Shown one piece after another: positions 24,718 to 33,382 of a DNA stretch of 64,000 bases. Origin of the DNA: JBBSOK01 sp965219125 (lineage in GTDB: Bacteria; Bacteroidota; Bacteroidia; Flavobacteriales; Flavobacteriaceae). Positions within the stretch are counted from its first letter, which is position 1, and each line of letters starts with the position of its first letter. Below the pieces are notes generated by a model. It had not been told where the DNA came from and did no database searches. It saw only the letters and a program-made list of their open reading frames with translations. A program made the position numbers and the translations under genes. The stretch lies in the NCBI GenBank assembly GCA_965219125.1, contig CBDCMO010000001.1, positions 62,001-126,000 on the forward strand, in the 5' to 3' direction.

Positions 24718-24749
24718 AAAAAAAAGGGGGCGCACATTGCGCCCCTTTT
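24718..24749 (-). terminator. Intrinsic terminator between the two tssD genes (module B)
   Basis: This is identical to the hairpin at 12566-12597: a GC-rich stem of about twelve pairs with a three-base loop and eight T on the minus strand, placed between the stop of the first tssD and the start of the second. Confidence 0.85.
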
Positions 24750-24793
24750 GGTATTGGGAACATTGCGTTATTTGCAATGTGGTATCTAACGGA

Positions 24794-25183
24794 CTATGCC
24801 GGCCAGTCGTTAACGTGCTCTCCGGTGCCCATCGAGATGGAGCGGGCGGAGATCACGAGGCTCTCGTTCATCGGGTTGTCGCCTGTACTGTCAAAGTTCT
24901 CGATGTACTTTACCATGTAGCCCTCGGTGAACTTCAGTTCCTTGGCGGTCGCCTCGTTGTCGCGCTTCAGGAACTTTACCGAACCGTCGCGGCGCTCGAA
25001 GTTGTTGAACATCCACTCGGCAAGGCTGGTGTCCGCCGTGGACTCTACCGTAAGCTTTACGCGTCCGCCTCGGGTTACGGAAGATGGTCTTCCGGTTGCG
25101 TCTGTTTCCTGGAAAAGATCGTAGCTACAGTTCAGCACGTTGTACTCTCTTCCACCTACGTTTAATTTTGCTTTAAATGACAT
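24794..25183 (-). CDS. tssD: TssD (Hcp) tube protein, module B first copy
   Basis: The 129-residue product is identical to that of 12642-13031, with at least one silent base change (GCGTCT against GCGTCA). It is the promoter-proximal tube gene of module B and ends at a strong terminator. Having two identical copies, each with its own promoter, should raise the dose of the main tube subunit. Confidence 0.95.
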   Translation of the reverse strand: MSFKAKLNVGGREYNVLNCSYDLFQETDATGRPSSVTRGGRVKLTVESTADTSLAEWMFNNFERRDGSVKFLKRDNEATAKELKFTEGYMVKYIENFDSTGDNPMNESLVISARSISMGTGEHVNDWPA

Positions 25184-25241
25184 AATATTTGATTTAAGTT
25201 AATTAATGGCAATATTGCCTCATAAATATTAAATATAGATT

Positions 25242-25275
25242 AAAGGTACTAAAAGGAAGTTTAATGGTATGTTAA
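25242..25275 (-). promoter_or_regulatory. Putative promoter of module B tssD
   Basis: TTAACA (25270-25275, minus strand) and TAGTACCTTT (25242-25251) are 18 bp apart and 59 bp from the start codon, mirroring 13090-13122. The region lies just outside the duplicated tract, where the two modules otherwise differ, so retention of this spacing suggests selection. Confidence 0.4.
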
Positions 25276-25422
25276 GAGAAAATTAATTATTCAAAATTGT
25301 TAAAAACTTTTATACTAACACACAGTTATTCAGGTTATTAAAATTTTTAAAAATTTATTAATAGCAAATTTTATAATAGAATATGGAGTCAATCCGTTAT
25401 CAATCAAATATTTGAATAATGA

Positions 25423-26319
25423 TTAATCTACTATTTTTATAGGGTCGGGTTCTATTCTTTGGCAGATAATAACATTGTCCTCTCGCACGCCATTGCTTTC
25501 AACCGTGCGTATAAAGTCTATATATTTCATAAAAGAATACCAACTAGGCTTTTTGTAGAAAATCCAACCGTGCGGTTCATTTTTGGAGTCTAAATATGCA
25601 ATTTTGCTTTCAGGATGGCGATCGTTATAATCATTGATAAAGAAGTAGAAAAGCCTTCCAAACTCCATCTTTTCTGGAGCTTTAAGTCTAAAGTTTGTAA
25701 GCTCTGATGTTTTTTCATCTTTATGAAATTCAAAAGAAATAACTTGAGGATTTATGAGCTCTTCATCTTTAGGATCTTTAATATTTTTTCCAACAGGATA
25801 ATACCATTTTTTATAAACGGGAAGTGGTATTGTCATTGCAAATTCATAAGTCTTTATCACTAAAATTGGAACCAAAAACCAAAGCGCCGAACCTAGAAAA
25901 ACAAATTTATATTCAGGTTTGTAAAGATTTGTTATAAAAAAGAATGCGATAAGCGCGATGCAGGAAAGTGCAACCGTAAAAAGAAATTCTGACCAGAAAC
26001 TACTTGTTTTTTCTGAGAGAGTTTCAAAATATTCTCTTGATACATAAAAGTGCAAAATTCCTAAAAGCAAAAATATAAATTGAAAGGCGAAGAAATTATG
26101 TAATGGTATATTATTAAGAACCATTGGATTACAGAGCAGTGCAGTTAAAGCGAACAGTAATACAAGAACAAATAAATATATTAATACTTGCTTTCTTTTT
26201 TTTGAAAAAAGCTTTTTAATCCCTTTCATAAAAATCATCAACAAAGTGCCTACTATTAAAAAAATGATAGACATTTTTATGACTTCTGGACTAAAATGTG
26301 AAAATCTGGATACTATCAT
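25423..26319 (-). CDS. tssN: TssN, membrane protein of the subtype iii T6SS
   Basis: The 298-residue protein has about five transmembrane helices in its first 150 residues (for example IIFLIVGTLLMIFM, LIYLFVLVLLFALTALL and FQFIFLLLGILHFYV) and a cytoplasmic C-terminal domain (VISFEFHKDEKTSELTNF ... YNDRHPESKIAYLD). This layout is that of TssN, one of the Bacteroidota-specific proteins thought to replace the TssJLM membrane complex. It overlaps tssG by four bases (ATGA), so the two are co-translated in the operon with the NlpC/P60 gene. Confidence 0.85.
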   Translation of the reverse strand: MIVSRFSHFSPEVIKMSIIFLIVGTLLMIFMKGIKKLFSKKRKQVLIYLFVLVLLFALTALLCNPMVLNNIPLHNFFAFQFIFLLLGILHFYVSREYFETLSEKTSSFWSEFLFTVALSCIALIAFFFITNLYKPEYKFVFLGSALWFLVPILVIKTYEFAMTIPLPVYKKWYYPVGKNIKDPKDEELINPQVISFEFHKDEKTSELTNFRLKAPEKMEFGRLFYFFINDYNDRHPESKIAYLDSKNEPHGWIFYKKPSWYSFMKYIDFIRTVESNGVREDNVIICQRIEPDPIKIVD

Positions 26320-27242
26320 AAAGCGGTAGTTAAGCCCATAATTGCGGGTTCGGTTTCGTTAAGTGTAAAGTTGTTGTCAGATCTTTCTGTATGAATATGT
26401 GTATGGACTTCCAGCTCCATTGGTAAAAAATATTTGTAAAAGGTATCAATAAATTGCATCCAAATACTACCTTCAACAAAATTTGATGCTTCACTTAATT
26501 TTATTGGACCTATTGTAACTTCAATTTCTGGAAGTAGAATTGTAGATTCATCTACTCCCAAAACGTAATTTACGCCCAATATGTCTGCATTTTCGCCTTT
26601 ATTTTTAAATACTGAATAAGACCTAAGTTTTTTTACAAATTTTACTTTTTTCCCAATAATTTTTTCTAAACACAAAGCAGCCAAATCTAAATTTCCAGAA
26701 ATTTTATAGGCAAATGGCAATAATTTTATAATCTTAAAAACGAATTGAGGCGGAAAATTAGCGTCAATCTGCCAAAATCTGAGAAGAAAATTGTTCTTAA
26801 TTTCCGAAAATCTATTAATTGAAAGTCTCTCTGTTTTTTCAATTTCTAAGTATTGATTGAAGATTTCATTTTCAATGGGTTGAAAAAAAATTCGCGCATC
26901 CTTCTCTTCTATTTTTTGCCTTTCACGCTTTTTTTGATGTGACATACCTTTGAGTGAAGGATCTGACGCATCATGAAAAACACCCTCGGGCAAACTATCA
27001 TAAATGCCGTTTCTTGAAAGGTTTAACTGTAAAGTATAATCATTTGTAGAAAGAAGCGAATTTTTTAGATCTAGAATATCCCTACTATACGGCCTTTTAA
27101 AAGTGCTCAGATTTTGAATTGTGAAATCCACAACTTCGGCGGTAGAATTCTCGGTTATTTCGGTAACTAGCGCTTCTGCCCTAATATCTGTATATACCGA
27201 TTCCAACTCTTTCAGAATTTTTTCAAGATCATTTTTGGCCAT
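26316..27242 (-). CDS. tssG: TssG, T6SS baseplate wedge protein
   Basis: The 308-residue soluble protein matches the Bacteroidota form of TssG: LSRNGIYDSLPEGVFHDASD near residue 80, a charged segment after it, then ENEIFNQYLEIEKTERLSI, and a C-terminal beta-rich domain (VLGVDESTILLPEIEVTIGP). TssG forms the baseplate wedge with TssF and TssE around the VgrG hub. It is encoded apart from tssE and tssF, in the divergent unit, and overlaps tssN. Confidence 0.85.
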   Translation of the reverse strand: MAKNDLEKILKELESVYTDIRAEALVTEITENSTAEVVDFTIQNLSTFKRPYSRDILDLKNSLLSTNDYTLQLNLSRNGIYDSLPEGVFHDASDPSLKGMSHQKKRERQKIEEKDARIFFQPIENEIFNQYLEIEKTERLSINRFSEIKNNFLLRFWQIDANFPPQFVFKIIKLLPFAYKISGNLDLAALCLEKIIGKKVKFVKKLRSYSVFKNKGENADILGVNYVLGVDESTILLPEIEVTIGPIKLSEASNFVEGSIWMQFIDTFYKYFLPMELEVHTHIHTERSDNNFTLNETEPAIMGLTTAL

Positions 27243-27246
27243 TTCT

Positions 27247-27873
27247 TTATTCTTCTGTAAGATAAATAGGAAGCGGTTTTCTGCCAGCCTTAATAAATCG
27301 TTCCTGCCACCAAGGATCTGATAAATCGCTAATTTTTACTCCTGTAAATTTTTCAGGGCCAGCATATCCAGATGCGCTTACAAACATATTATTTCTTAGA
27401 TATACCCCCACGTGAGTTATTGTTCTGTCTCTAGAATTCGGTTTTTTGAAAAATAAAAGATCGCCTTCCTTTAAATATTCTTGGCCAAGAAAACTATGGG
27501 TAGATTTTGCCTCTGCCATTCTATTGGCAGTTCTTTCGATTCTAAAAGAATAGCCATCAACGTATAAATATTGTGCAAAAGCTGAACAATCAATTCCATT
27601 TCGGCCTTCTCCACCCATTTTGTAGGGAACATTTAGCCAACTATCAACAAATTTATAAAGCTCTATATTGGATAATTTCTGTGGTTCTACACCTAAAATT
27701 TTCCCATATTTAATTTGAACGGAATCTAATATTGGTTTTTTTACTACGAGTATGGTAGTGTCTATTTTATCGTTATCTGGTTTCTCTGCTACGGCATTTA
27801 TAGATTTGCCGCAATTTGTTAAAAATATACCTGCAAGTATAGCTATTGTGGGGATGTAAATTCTCACCTTCAT
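27247..27873 (-). CDS. NlpC/P60 lipoprotein peptidase in the T6SS locus
   Basis: The product has a lipoprotein signal (MKVRIYIPTIAILAGIFLTNC) and a C-terminal NlpC/P60 domain with the catalytic cysteine in RNGIDCSAFAQYLY, preceded by YKMGGEG, and the histidine in THVGVYL. Such enzymes cut the stem peptides of peptidoglycan. I place the start at 27873; an ATG two codons earlier (27879) is possible. It leads the operon with tssG and tssN, so I infer local wall opening for assembly of the T6SS envelope complex, though an effector role cannot be excluded. Confidence 0.85.
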   Translation of the reverse strand: MKVRIYIPTIAILAGIFLTNCGKSINAVAEKPDNDKIDTTILVVKKPILDSVQIKYGKILGVEPQKLSNIELYKFVDSWLNVPYKMGGEGRNGIDCSAFAQYLYVDGYSFRIERTANRMAEAKSTHSFLGQEYLKEGDLLFFKKPNSRDRTITHVGVYLRNNMFVSASGYAGPEKFTGVKISDLSDPWWQERFIKAGRKPLPIYLTEE

Positions 27874-27892
27874 AATCATGTAGTTTTAATCA

Positions 27893-27925
27893 CAAATATA
27901 TGCATTGCCCTATAAATTTATCAAA
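27893..27925 (-). promoter_or_regulatory. Promoter of the NlpC/P60-tssG-tssN operon
   Basis: On the minus strand TTTG (27922-27925), a 21-bp spacer and TATATTTG (27893-27900) match the Bacteroidota pattern TTTG / TAnnTTTG. The predicted start of transcription is 10-15 bp before the start codon. No equally good match is seen for the divergent tssE gene. Confidence 0.6.
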
Positions 27926-28005
27926 TTTTATTTTTTTAAAGATTGATAATAATAATTTAATTTCAAAGTATTAATTTGCGTCGTGTTCCAATCAACTAAA
28001 TAAAA

Positions 28006-28437
28006 ATGGCTAAAAATTTCTACACACTTCCGCTGAGACCAAAAGCTTTTATTACAAATAACGAGCACGAAAAAGCTACAATTAAAGATTCTATTTCTTC
28101 TTTTTTGCATTTACTTGCTACAACTTATTTTGGTGAATGTACTTTTGATGAAACATTTGGCAACGCGCTTTGGGAAATAGATTTTGACAATTTAACCAGT
28201 AATGATAGGCTCCGCGGAATAATTACAGAATCTATGCTTGATAGTATAGTACAATATGAAAAGCGGTTGAGTGATGCCAATGTTGAAATAAAACTGCGGC
28301 AGGAGACAAATTTAATAAACAATAATCATCACTCGGCCAGGAAAAGAATTGATATTTTTATAACAGGAAAAATTAAGCAGACCAACGAAGATTTTTCCTA
28401 TGTTGAAAGCTTCTATATAGCTCCTATTTCATTTTAA
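28006..28437 (+). CDS. tssE: TssE, gp25-like baseplate protein
   Basis: The 143-residue protein has the gp25/GPW fold signatures: SISSFLHLLATTYFGECTFD near the start, NALWEIDFDN, then the terminal RKRIDIFITGKI. It is the T4 gp25 homologue that joins the baseplate wedge to the contractile sheath. It is the first gene of the plus-strand unit, divergent from the NlpC/P60 operon, and is followed after 165 bp by tssF. Confidence 0.88.
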   Translation: MAKNFYTLPLRPKAFITNNEHEKATIKDSISSFLHLLATTYFGECTFDETFGNALWEIDFDNLTSNDRLRGIITESMLDSIVQYEKRLSDANVEIKLRQETNLINNNHHSARKRIDIFITGKIKQTNEDFSYVESFYIAPISF

Positions 28438-28602
28438 TTTTTTATGGGACAATCTAAAGCTTAGAAATTTGAATGGTTACAAATAAAGTAAAATGTGTGC
28501 TCAAATTAAAATATAAAACAGCGTAATTTGTTGTTTATAGATGTATTTTTCAACGATAGTTTAATTTGTAATTCATTCCATAAAAAATAATAAACTATAT
28601 AA

Positions 28603-30429
28603 ATGTACGCAAATAACGAAGAAGATATAAGATCGCGCATGGTTCAAAAGGCTGCCTCTCTTTGGGGGATTTCTCCTAAAGATATTGATAGTTCTTTTGA
28701 TCCTTTGGTATCACTTTTAATAGGTGCGTGTGCCAGTGAAATTGGTAAGATTGAAGGCGAAATTCATAATTCTCAAACTAGAATTACCGAGCGGCTAATA
28801 CAACTGATGACGCCAGAAGCTATTCACGGTGCAAATCCTGCACAGGCAATTGCGTATGCAGAGCCCGTAGATAAAGTTTTTACGCTTAAACCGGAAAACC
28901 AGCTTTATTTTTCAAAGAAGATGGCAACGTGGGATTCTGGGAATATTCAAAAAAATATTTTTCTGTCCCCTTCTCGTAAAATGCGGCTTATTGATGCGCA
29001 GATAACACACGTAGTTTGTGGGCAATATTTATATAAACAGCAAGATAATGCCAATAAAATACGTTTGGCAAAACTAGAGAAGACCCAATCAACATCAACT
29101 TTATATTTAGGTATTTACAGTGCATACGAAAATTTACCTATTAAAGATATTTCACTTTATTTCGAATTACAAGATCCAACGCTGATTGATCTTTTTTACC
29201 ATCATTTAAAAAATTCAAAATACCTTTTAAATGGCGTTCCGCTATCAATTCAAGAGGGATTTTTTGATAGTAATGATAGTGGCCGTAATACGATTGAGGC
29301 ATTATTTGGTTCAATAACCAATAAAACCAAAAGTATCGAGGATAGAGCGAACCAATACTATAAGAAGAATTTTATGTCTGTAAAATCCCTTTCCTATCTT
29401 TCGAAAAAGGGTGTTGCTCCCGAAAGTTTTTTAAGTAGAGTAGAAGTGGAAAAATATACAGATCTTAAAGATTTAAATTGGCTGGCAATAGAATTTCCCC
29501 GAATTATTGATGCCACCGTTTTAGAGAAAGTTAATTGTAGTTTAAATGCCTTTCCGGTATTAAATAGGAAATTAAATTCATTTTCGTACCAGTTAAAGGA
29601 TTTTATAAATATAATTCCTATCCAAACAAACGAAATGTTTTCTGATATTAAGAAAGTAGAGAATACAGATGGAATTGTTTACGAAATGCGCCATAATAGC
29701 ACAACCGATAGTCAAAAAGGAACATTTGTAATACGCGAAGATCAAGCAGGGAAGTTAGATTCTAGAAACGCAAAGCAATTTATAAGCCATATGATGGAAC
29801 TTATGAAAGAAGAAAGCGCGTCTTTCTCTTTTTTGGGAAGTGATTTTTTACAGAGTAACATTAATAAATTGAACCAAACAATTCTTTTGCTTGAAAAACG
29901 GGCAGAAGATCTTACCGATAAAAGTAAGGAAACTGTATACCTTTCCTTAAAACCATATAAACCGAAAGAAACGCTAGTTATTGAATATTGGACAACATCT
30001 GGTGGGATGAGCAATAAAGTGAAAGCCGGAACAGTATTAACCAATTATGAAGGTACAGATCTTAAACAAAAGGGCGGCAAATTATTGACACCAACATTTA
30101 ACGGAAAAGATAGTTTGAGTATGGAGGAAAGACTCAATAATTACAGAAGTTCGTTACTTTCCCGGGATCGAATAGTTACTAAAAAGGATGTTGAGGTTTT
30201 GTGCCATTCAATATTTAATGATAAAATTGAAAAAGTTGAGGTAATGCGAGATTATACGACAGATATTTCTACGAACAAGGGAGTTGTTCCGTGTATGAAA
30301 ATTTTATTATATCCCAATAATCAAAATAAATTGAGCACTAAAGATTGGCAATTGCTAACCAATAATTTGTTAACTATTCTTGAAAAAAAGTCAGTTAGTG
30401 TCTTTCCATACATTGTTAAAGTTGTTTAA
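28603..30429 (+). CDS. tssF: TssF, T6SS baseplate protein
   Basis: The 608-residue protein begins with the typical TssF region: charged N-terminus, PLVSLLIGACASEIGKIEGE, then ITERLIQLMTPEAIHG (gp6-like). The C-terminal part SRDRIVTKKDVEVLCHSIF is also as in the family. TssF dimers with one TssG form the baseplate wedge. The gene is full length. A 205-bp spacer without a gene separates it from tssP; it contains TAACTTTG at 30498-30505 but no convincing upstream element. Confidence 0.88.
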   Translation: MYANNEEDIRSRMVQKAASLWGISPKDIDSSFDPLVSLLIGACASEIGKIEGEIHNSQTRITERLIQLMTPEAIHGANPAQAIAYAEPVDKVFTLKPENQLYFSKKMATWDSGNIQKNIFLSPSRKMRLIDAQITHVVCGQYLYKQQDNANKIRLAKLEKTQSTSTLYLGIYSAYENLPIKDISLYFELQDPTLIDLFYHHLKNSKYLLNGVPLSIQEGFFDSNDSGRNTIEALFGSITNKTKSIEDRANQYYKKNFMSVKSLSYLSKKGVAPESFLSRVEVEKYTDLKDLNWLAIEFPRIIDATVLEKVNCSLNAFPVLNRKLNSFSYQLKDFINIIPIQTNEMFSDIKKVENTDGIVYEMRHNSTTDSQKGTFVIREDQAGKLDSRNAKQFISHMMELMKEESASFSFLGSDFLQSNINKLNQTILLLEKRAEDLTDKSKETVYLSLKPYKPKETLVIEYWTTSGGMSNKVKAGTVLTNYEGTDLKQKGGKLLTPTFNGKDSLSMEERLNNYRSSLLSRDRIVTKKDVEVLCHSIFNDKIEKVEVMRDYTTDISTNKGVVPCMKILLYPNNQNKLSTKDWQLLTNNLLTILEKKSVSVFPYIVKVV

Positions 30430-30634
30430 GAATAAATGAAACACACAATATTTTTTATAAATTTTGATAAAAATTCGCTTACTTTTCAAAAGTGTATTAA
30501 CTTTGAGGTAATACTATTTAAAAGTAATCCTTTATTAAGTTAGCATAGGGCCAACGAAAATATAGTATTTGTCCGCAGCCTCTTGGCGCTATTTGGGTCG
30601 GAAAACTTAGCAAACCTTTTTAAATATTACAGAC

Positions 30635-31621
30635 TTGGAAAAGCCAAACACTCCCTACAATTATCATTTAGATAAGTCTATCCTTTTATTTTTTGCAATA
30701 ACAATTTTTGTATTTGGCTCTATATTCGCCTACAAATTAGGGACAAAAGAGGATTGTGGTATCGTGCAATTTAAATATGACGGCAATTCCTTTAGGGTTG
30801 GTGAGCTTATTCGCTTTACAGATTATACTATAGGTGCAGAAAAATGGATTTGGAATTTTGATGACAGTACCGCAGTGGGAACAACTAGAAATCCATTTCA
30901 TACATTTTCAAAACCCGGCAAATATGATGTTCGTTTAATCGTAAATAAAAATTGCGAAATCACTAAAACGATAACCATTGAAGACAGAATATTTGTTTTA
31001 GACTCCACAAAACTTCCGCTTTTTGAAATTCCTACAGAAACTATGGTGGGCAAAACAATTAAGGTTAAAGATAATACATCGCGCGCCACAACGTGGGAAT
31101 GGAGATTTGGTGAAACTGCCAACGTTAATTCTTATGAAAAAGAGGCAGAATACACGTATAAAGAATCCGGTTTAAAAACTGTTTCACTCGTTATAAATGG
31201 GGAATTGCAATATATTGGAAAACGGAAAATTAGAGTGTTGCCATTACCAAAGACAAAAGAAGATATAAGTTTTTCTAAAACGGAGAGATTACCGGATGAC
31301 ATTACCTACATTCCAGATATTGGAGTAGATAAGGACGCAGATAAAAAAGTAAAAAAAGCGCCAGACATTTCTCCAAACCAGTTCGGAGAATTTCTCACCT
31401 TAATTGCAGACGAAAAAGCAACTGCAGATGTTTTCAAGCCATATTTCTGCAATCAACTAAGTTTGCCTGTGGTTGTAAATAAAAAGAAACAAGATTTTCT
31501 GATATTTTGCCAAAAGATTAGAGGTAAAAAAATTAAAGTAAAGAGCGTTCAAATTTATACCGATAACAATAGTAATTGTATAACAAATGTCATTATTGAT
31601 ATTTCAAAAGGGTGGTTTTAG
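30635..31621 (+). CDS. tssP: TssP-like PKD-domain membrane protein
   Basis: The 328-residue protein has one transmembrane helix (about residues 13-31, ILLFFAITIFVFGSIFAYKL) and then one clear PKD domain (RFTDYTIGAEKWIWNFDDS ... NPFHTFSKPGKYDVRLIV) and a second, weaker one (WEWRFGETANVN). The C-terminal domain is basic. A single helix plus periplasmic PKD repeats in a subtype iii T6SS locus fits TssP, part of the trans-envelope complex that replaces TssJLM. The start codon is TTG at 30635 and lacks a purine-rich site. The gene ends 3 bp before tssK. Confidence 0.7.
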   Translation: MEKPNTPYNYHLDKSILLFFAITIFVFGSIFAYKLGTKEDCGIVQFKYDGNSFRVGELIRFTDYTIGAEKWIWNFDDSTAVGTTRNPFHTFSKPGKYDVRLIVNKNCEITKTITIEDRIFVLDSTKLPLFEIPTETMVGKTIKVKDNTSRATTWEWRFGETANVNSYEKEAEYTYKESGLKTVSLVINGELQYIGKRKIRVLPLPKTKEDISFSKTERLPDDITYIPDIGVDKDADKKVKKAPDISPNQFGEFLTLIADEKATADVFKPYFCNQLSLPVVVNKKKQDFLIFCQKIRGKKIKVKSVQIYTDNNSNCITNVIIDISKGWF

Positions 31622-31624
31622 TCT

Positions 31625-32782
31625 ATGAACAAACAAACAACTAAATACAGCAGGATAAACTGGATTGATGGGATGAAGATTAATAAATCTCATTTCATTG
31701 GCCAAGACAATGCGGTAGTACAGCAGTTTAATGAATTTTTATCGAAGGATATTTCGGCAATTAATTTTGGACTTCTACCAGACCCAACAACAGATGATGC
31801 TGTTGATTTGGTATTATCAATGGATGGGCAAAATACGGTTCATGTTACCTTAAATAAGTGTAGAGCAGTAACTCAAGGTGGATTTATTATAAATATTTCC
31901 AAAGAGGAAAGCGCACAATTAAAAGATGGAAACAAAGTAATTAAAGGAGAGTTTATTTTTAAAGACGACATAACAGATTGTTATATTGTTTTAACCATTC
32001 ATCCTTTTAACCGTATTCCGTTTGGTACATCAGATGAAGATGAAGAACCACCGCGCCATCCACATATAATGCCAGAATATACATTAGACATCATTCCATC
32101 TGAGAGTATTAATAAAAACGAATTTGGTCTATACCATATCACAATCGGTAAAATTTCAAATATTGATGGTAAAATTGAACTTGAAGAAGATTTTATTCCA
32201 CCGTGTACTTCAATACAAAGCCATCAGGATTTAAAATACACGTATGTAGAAATAGATACATTTCTAAATGCAATGGAGCGGTATTCGCTGCAAATAATTC
32301 AGAAGATTTTTCAGAAAAAGCAGGCAAATGATCTTGCCGTTATGGTAAAATATATAACTGAAAATGTAGTATTGCACTTGGGCGGCCAGCTTTCCGAATT
32401 TAGACTGCAAGATAGATTCAACCCGCCAATAGCAATGATTGGTAAACTTATGGCTCTTGCAAGAGTTATAAAAAATAGTATAGATGTTTACGTTGGTACA
32501 GGAAAGGAAGAGTTGCTCAATTACCTTTCCGATTGGTGCGATGTAAACCAAGGTGCCTTCGAAAATGTGCTTGTTGAAATGATTGAGTTGGAATATCAGC
32601 ATACCGATATTAATAAAGCGCTGTCCAAAGTATCTGCGTTCACCAAATTAATGTTATCATTGTTCAAGAAATTGAATGAATTGGATTATATAGGGAAAAA
32701 ATCCGATTCAAAAATATTTGTGAAAGAAGAGATAATTGCAAAAAATGAGGTTAAGAATAGAAGAAGTTTCTTACTCGATTAA
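31625..32782 (+). CDS. tssK: TssK, baseplate-membrane complex connector
   Basis: The 385-residue soluble protein carries the TssK opening INWIDGMKINKSHFIGQDN and continues with the beta-rich N-terminal and helical C-terminal layout of the family (IIQKIFQKKQANDLAVMVKY, then the RVIKNSIDVYV helices). TssK trimers link the baseplate to the membrane complex. It starts 3 bp after tssP and ends 18 bp before tssO, consistent with one transcript. Confidence 0.88.
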   Translation: MNKQTTKYSRINWIDGMKINKSHFIGQDNAVVQQFNEFLSKDISAINFGLLPDPTTDDAVDLVLSMDGQNTVHVTLNKCRAVTQGGFIINISKEESAQLKDGNKVIKGEFIFKDDITDCYIVLTIHPFNRIPFGTSDEDEEPPRHPHIMPEYTLDIIPSESINKNEFGLYHITIGKISNIDGKIELEEDFIPPCTSIQSHQDLKYTYVEIDTFLNAMERYSLQIIQKIFQKKQANDLAVMVKYITENVVLHLGGQLSEFRLQDRFNPPIAMIGKLMALARVIKNSIDVYVGTGKEELLNYLSDWCDVNQGAFENVLVEMIELEYQHTDINKALSKVSAFTKLMLSLFKKLNELDYIGKKSDSKIFVKEEIIAKNEVKNRRSFLLD

Positions 32783-32800
32783 TAGATATCCCCACACTTT

Positions 32801-33310
32801 ATGAAAGCAAAAAACAGTAAAGCTCGCACAAGTAGCTTCTTAAGATTTTTTTTACTCTTTGTCGTAACCGTAGCGATAATTTCGGTCGCATTATTCTTTA
32901 ACTTCAAATTGATGCCTTTTAAGGAAAACAAGGTGTTGCGTTCCCAATCTGCCCAAGTTGAAAAAGAAATAGCATTTCAAGAAGGTTTTTCAGAAGACAT
33001 TACAAAAATAAGAGGTATGATAGATTCTTTGGATATACCAGGCCAAAATCAAGCATTTTTAAACTCTCTGGTAAGCGCCCAAATTGTTAAGTTAAAAGAA
33101 AAAATTCCAGTGAAAGATAGTACGTATCGTTATGATATGTATAATAATATTGTAAACTCCTTTGCTGAAATACAAAAGTTGAAAGAACAAGTGGCATCCT
33201 ATTCTGATGTTGAAGAACGTATTGCCGAATATAAAGATGAGCTGGAGAAATGCCGAGATGACCTAAATGAAGCCGAAAGAACTGTAGATGCGCTAAGAAG
33301 AAGTAATTAA
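32801..33310 (+). CDS. tssO: TssO, single-pass membrane protein of the subtype iii T6SS
   Basis: The 169-residue protein has a basic N-terminus, one transmembrane helix (about 14-36, FLRFFLLFVVTVAIISVALF) and a periplasmic part rich in coiled coil (NSFAEIQKLKEQVASYSDVE ... DDLNEAERTVDALRR). Size and layout match TssO. It is the last T6SS gene on this side; 20 bp after its stop an IS3-family element has inserted, so its original terminator is now separated from it. Confidence 0.8.
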   Translation: MKAKNSKARTSSFLRFFLLFVVTVAIISVALFFNFKLMPFKENKVLRSQSAQVEKEIAFQEGFSEDITKIRGMIDSLDIPGQNQAFLNSLVSAQIVKLKEKIPVKDSTYRYDMYNNIVNSFAEIQKLKEQVASYSDVEERIAEYKDELEKCRDDLNEAERTVDALRRSN

Positions 33311-33382
33311 ATTAAATTATTTTGTACATAATGTCCCGTCCTAAATAATCGATACAGATTATTAAAGGATTAAATTTATAAC

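Larger units (their letters stand above)
24373..25236 (-). repeat. 864-bp nearly identical tssD-tssD tract (copy B)
   Basis: This is the partner of 12221-13084 in direct orientation, 12,152 bp away, with three visible substitutions. Homologous recombination between the two would delete or amplify all genes between them, that is, the whole module B cargo set. Confidence 0.95.

Noticed and set aside
30430..30634. A promoter for tssP around TAACTTTG (30498-30505).
   Set aside because: The downstream box fits, but no TTG-type box lies at a proper distance, so tssP is more simply read from the tssE-tssF transcript.
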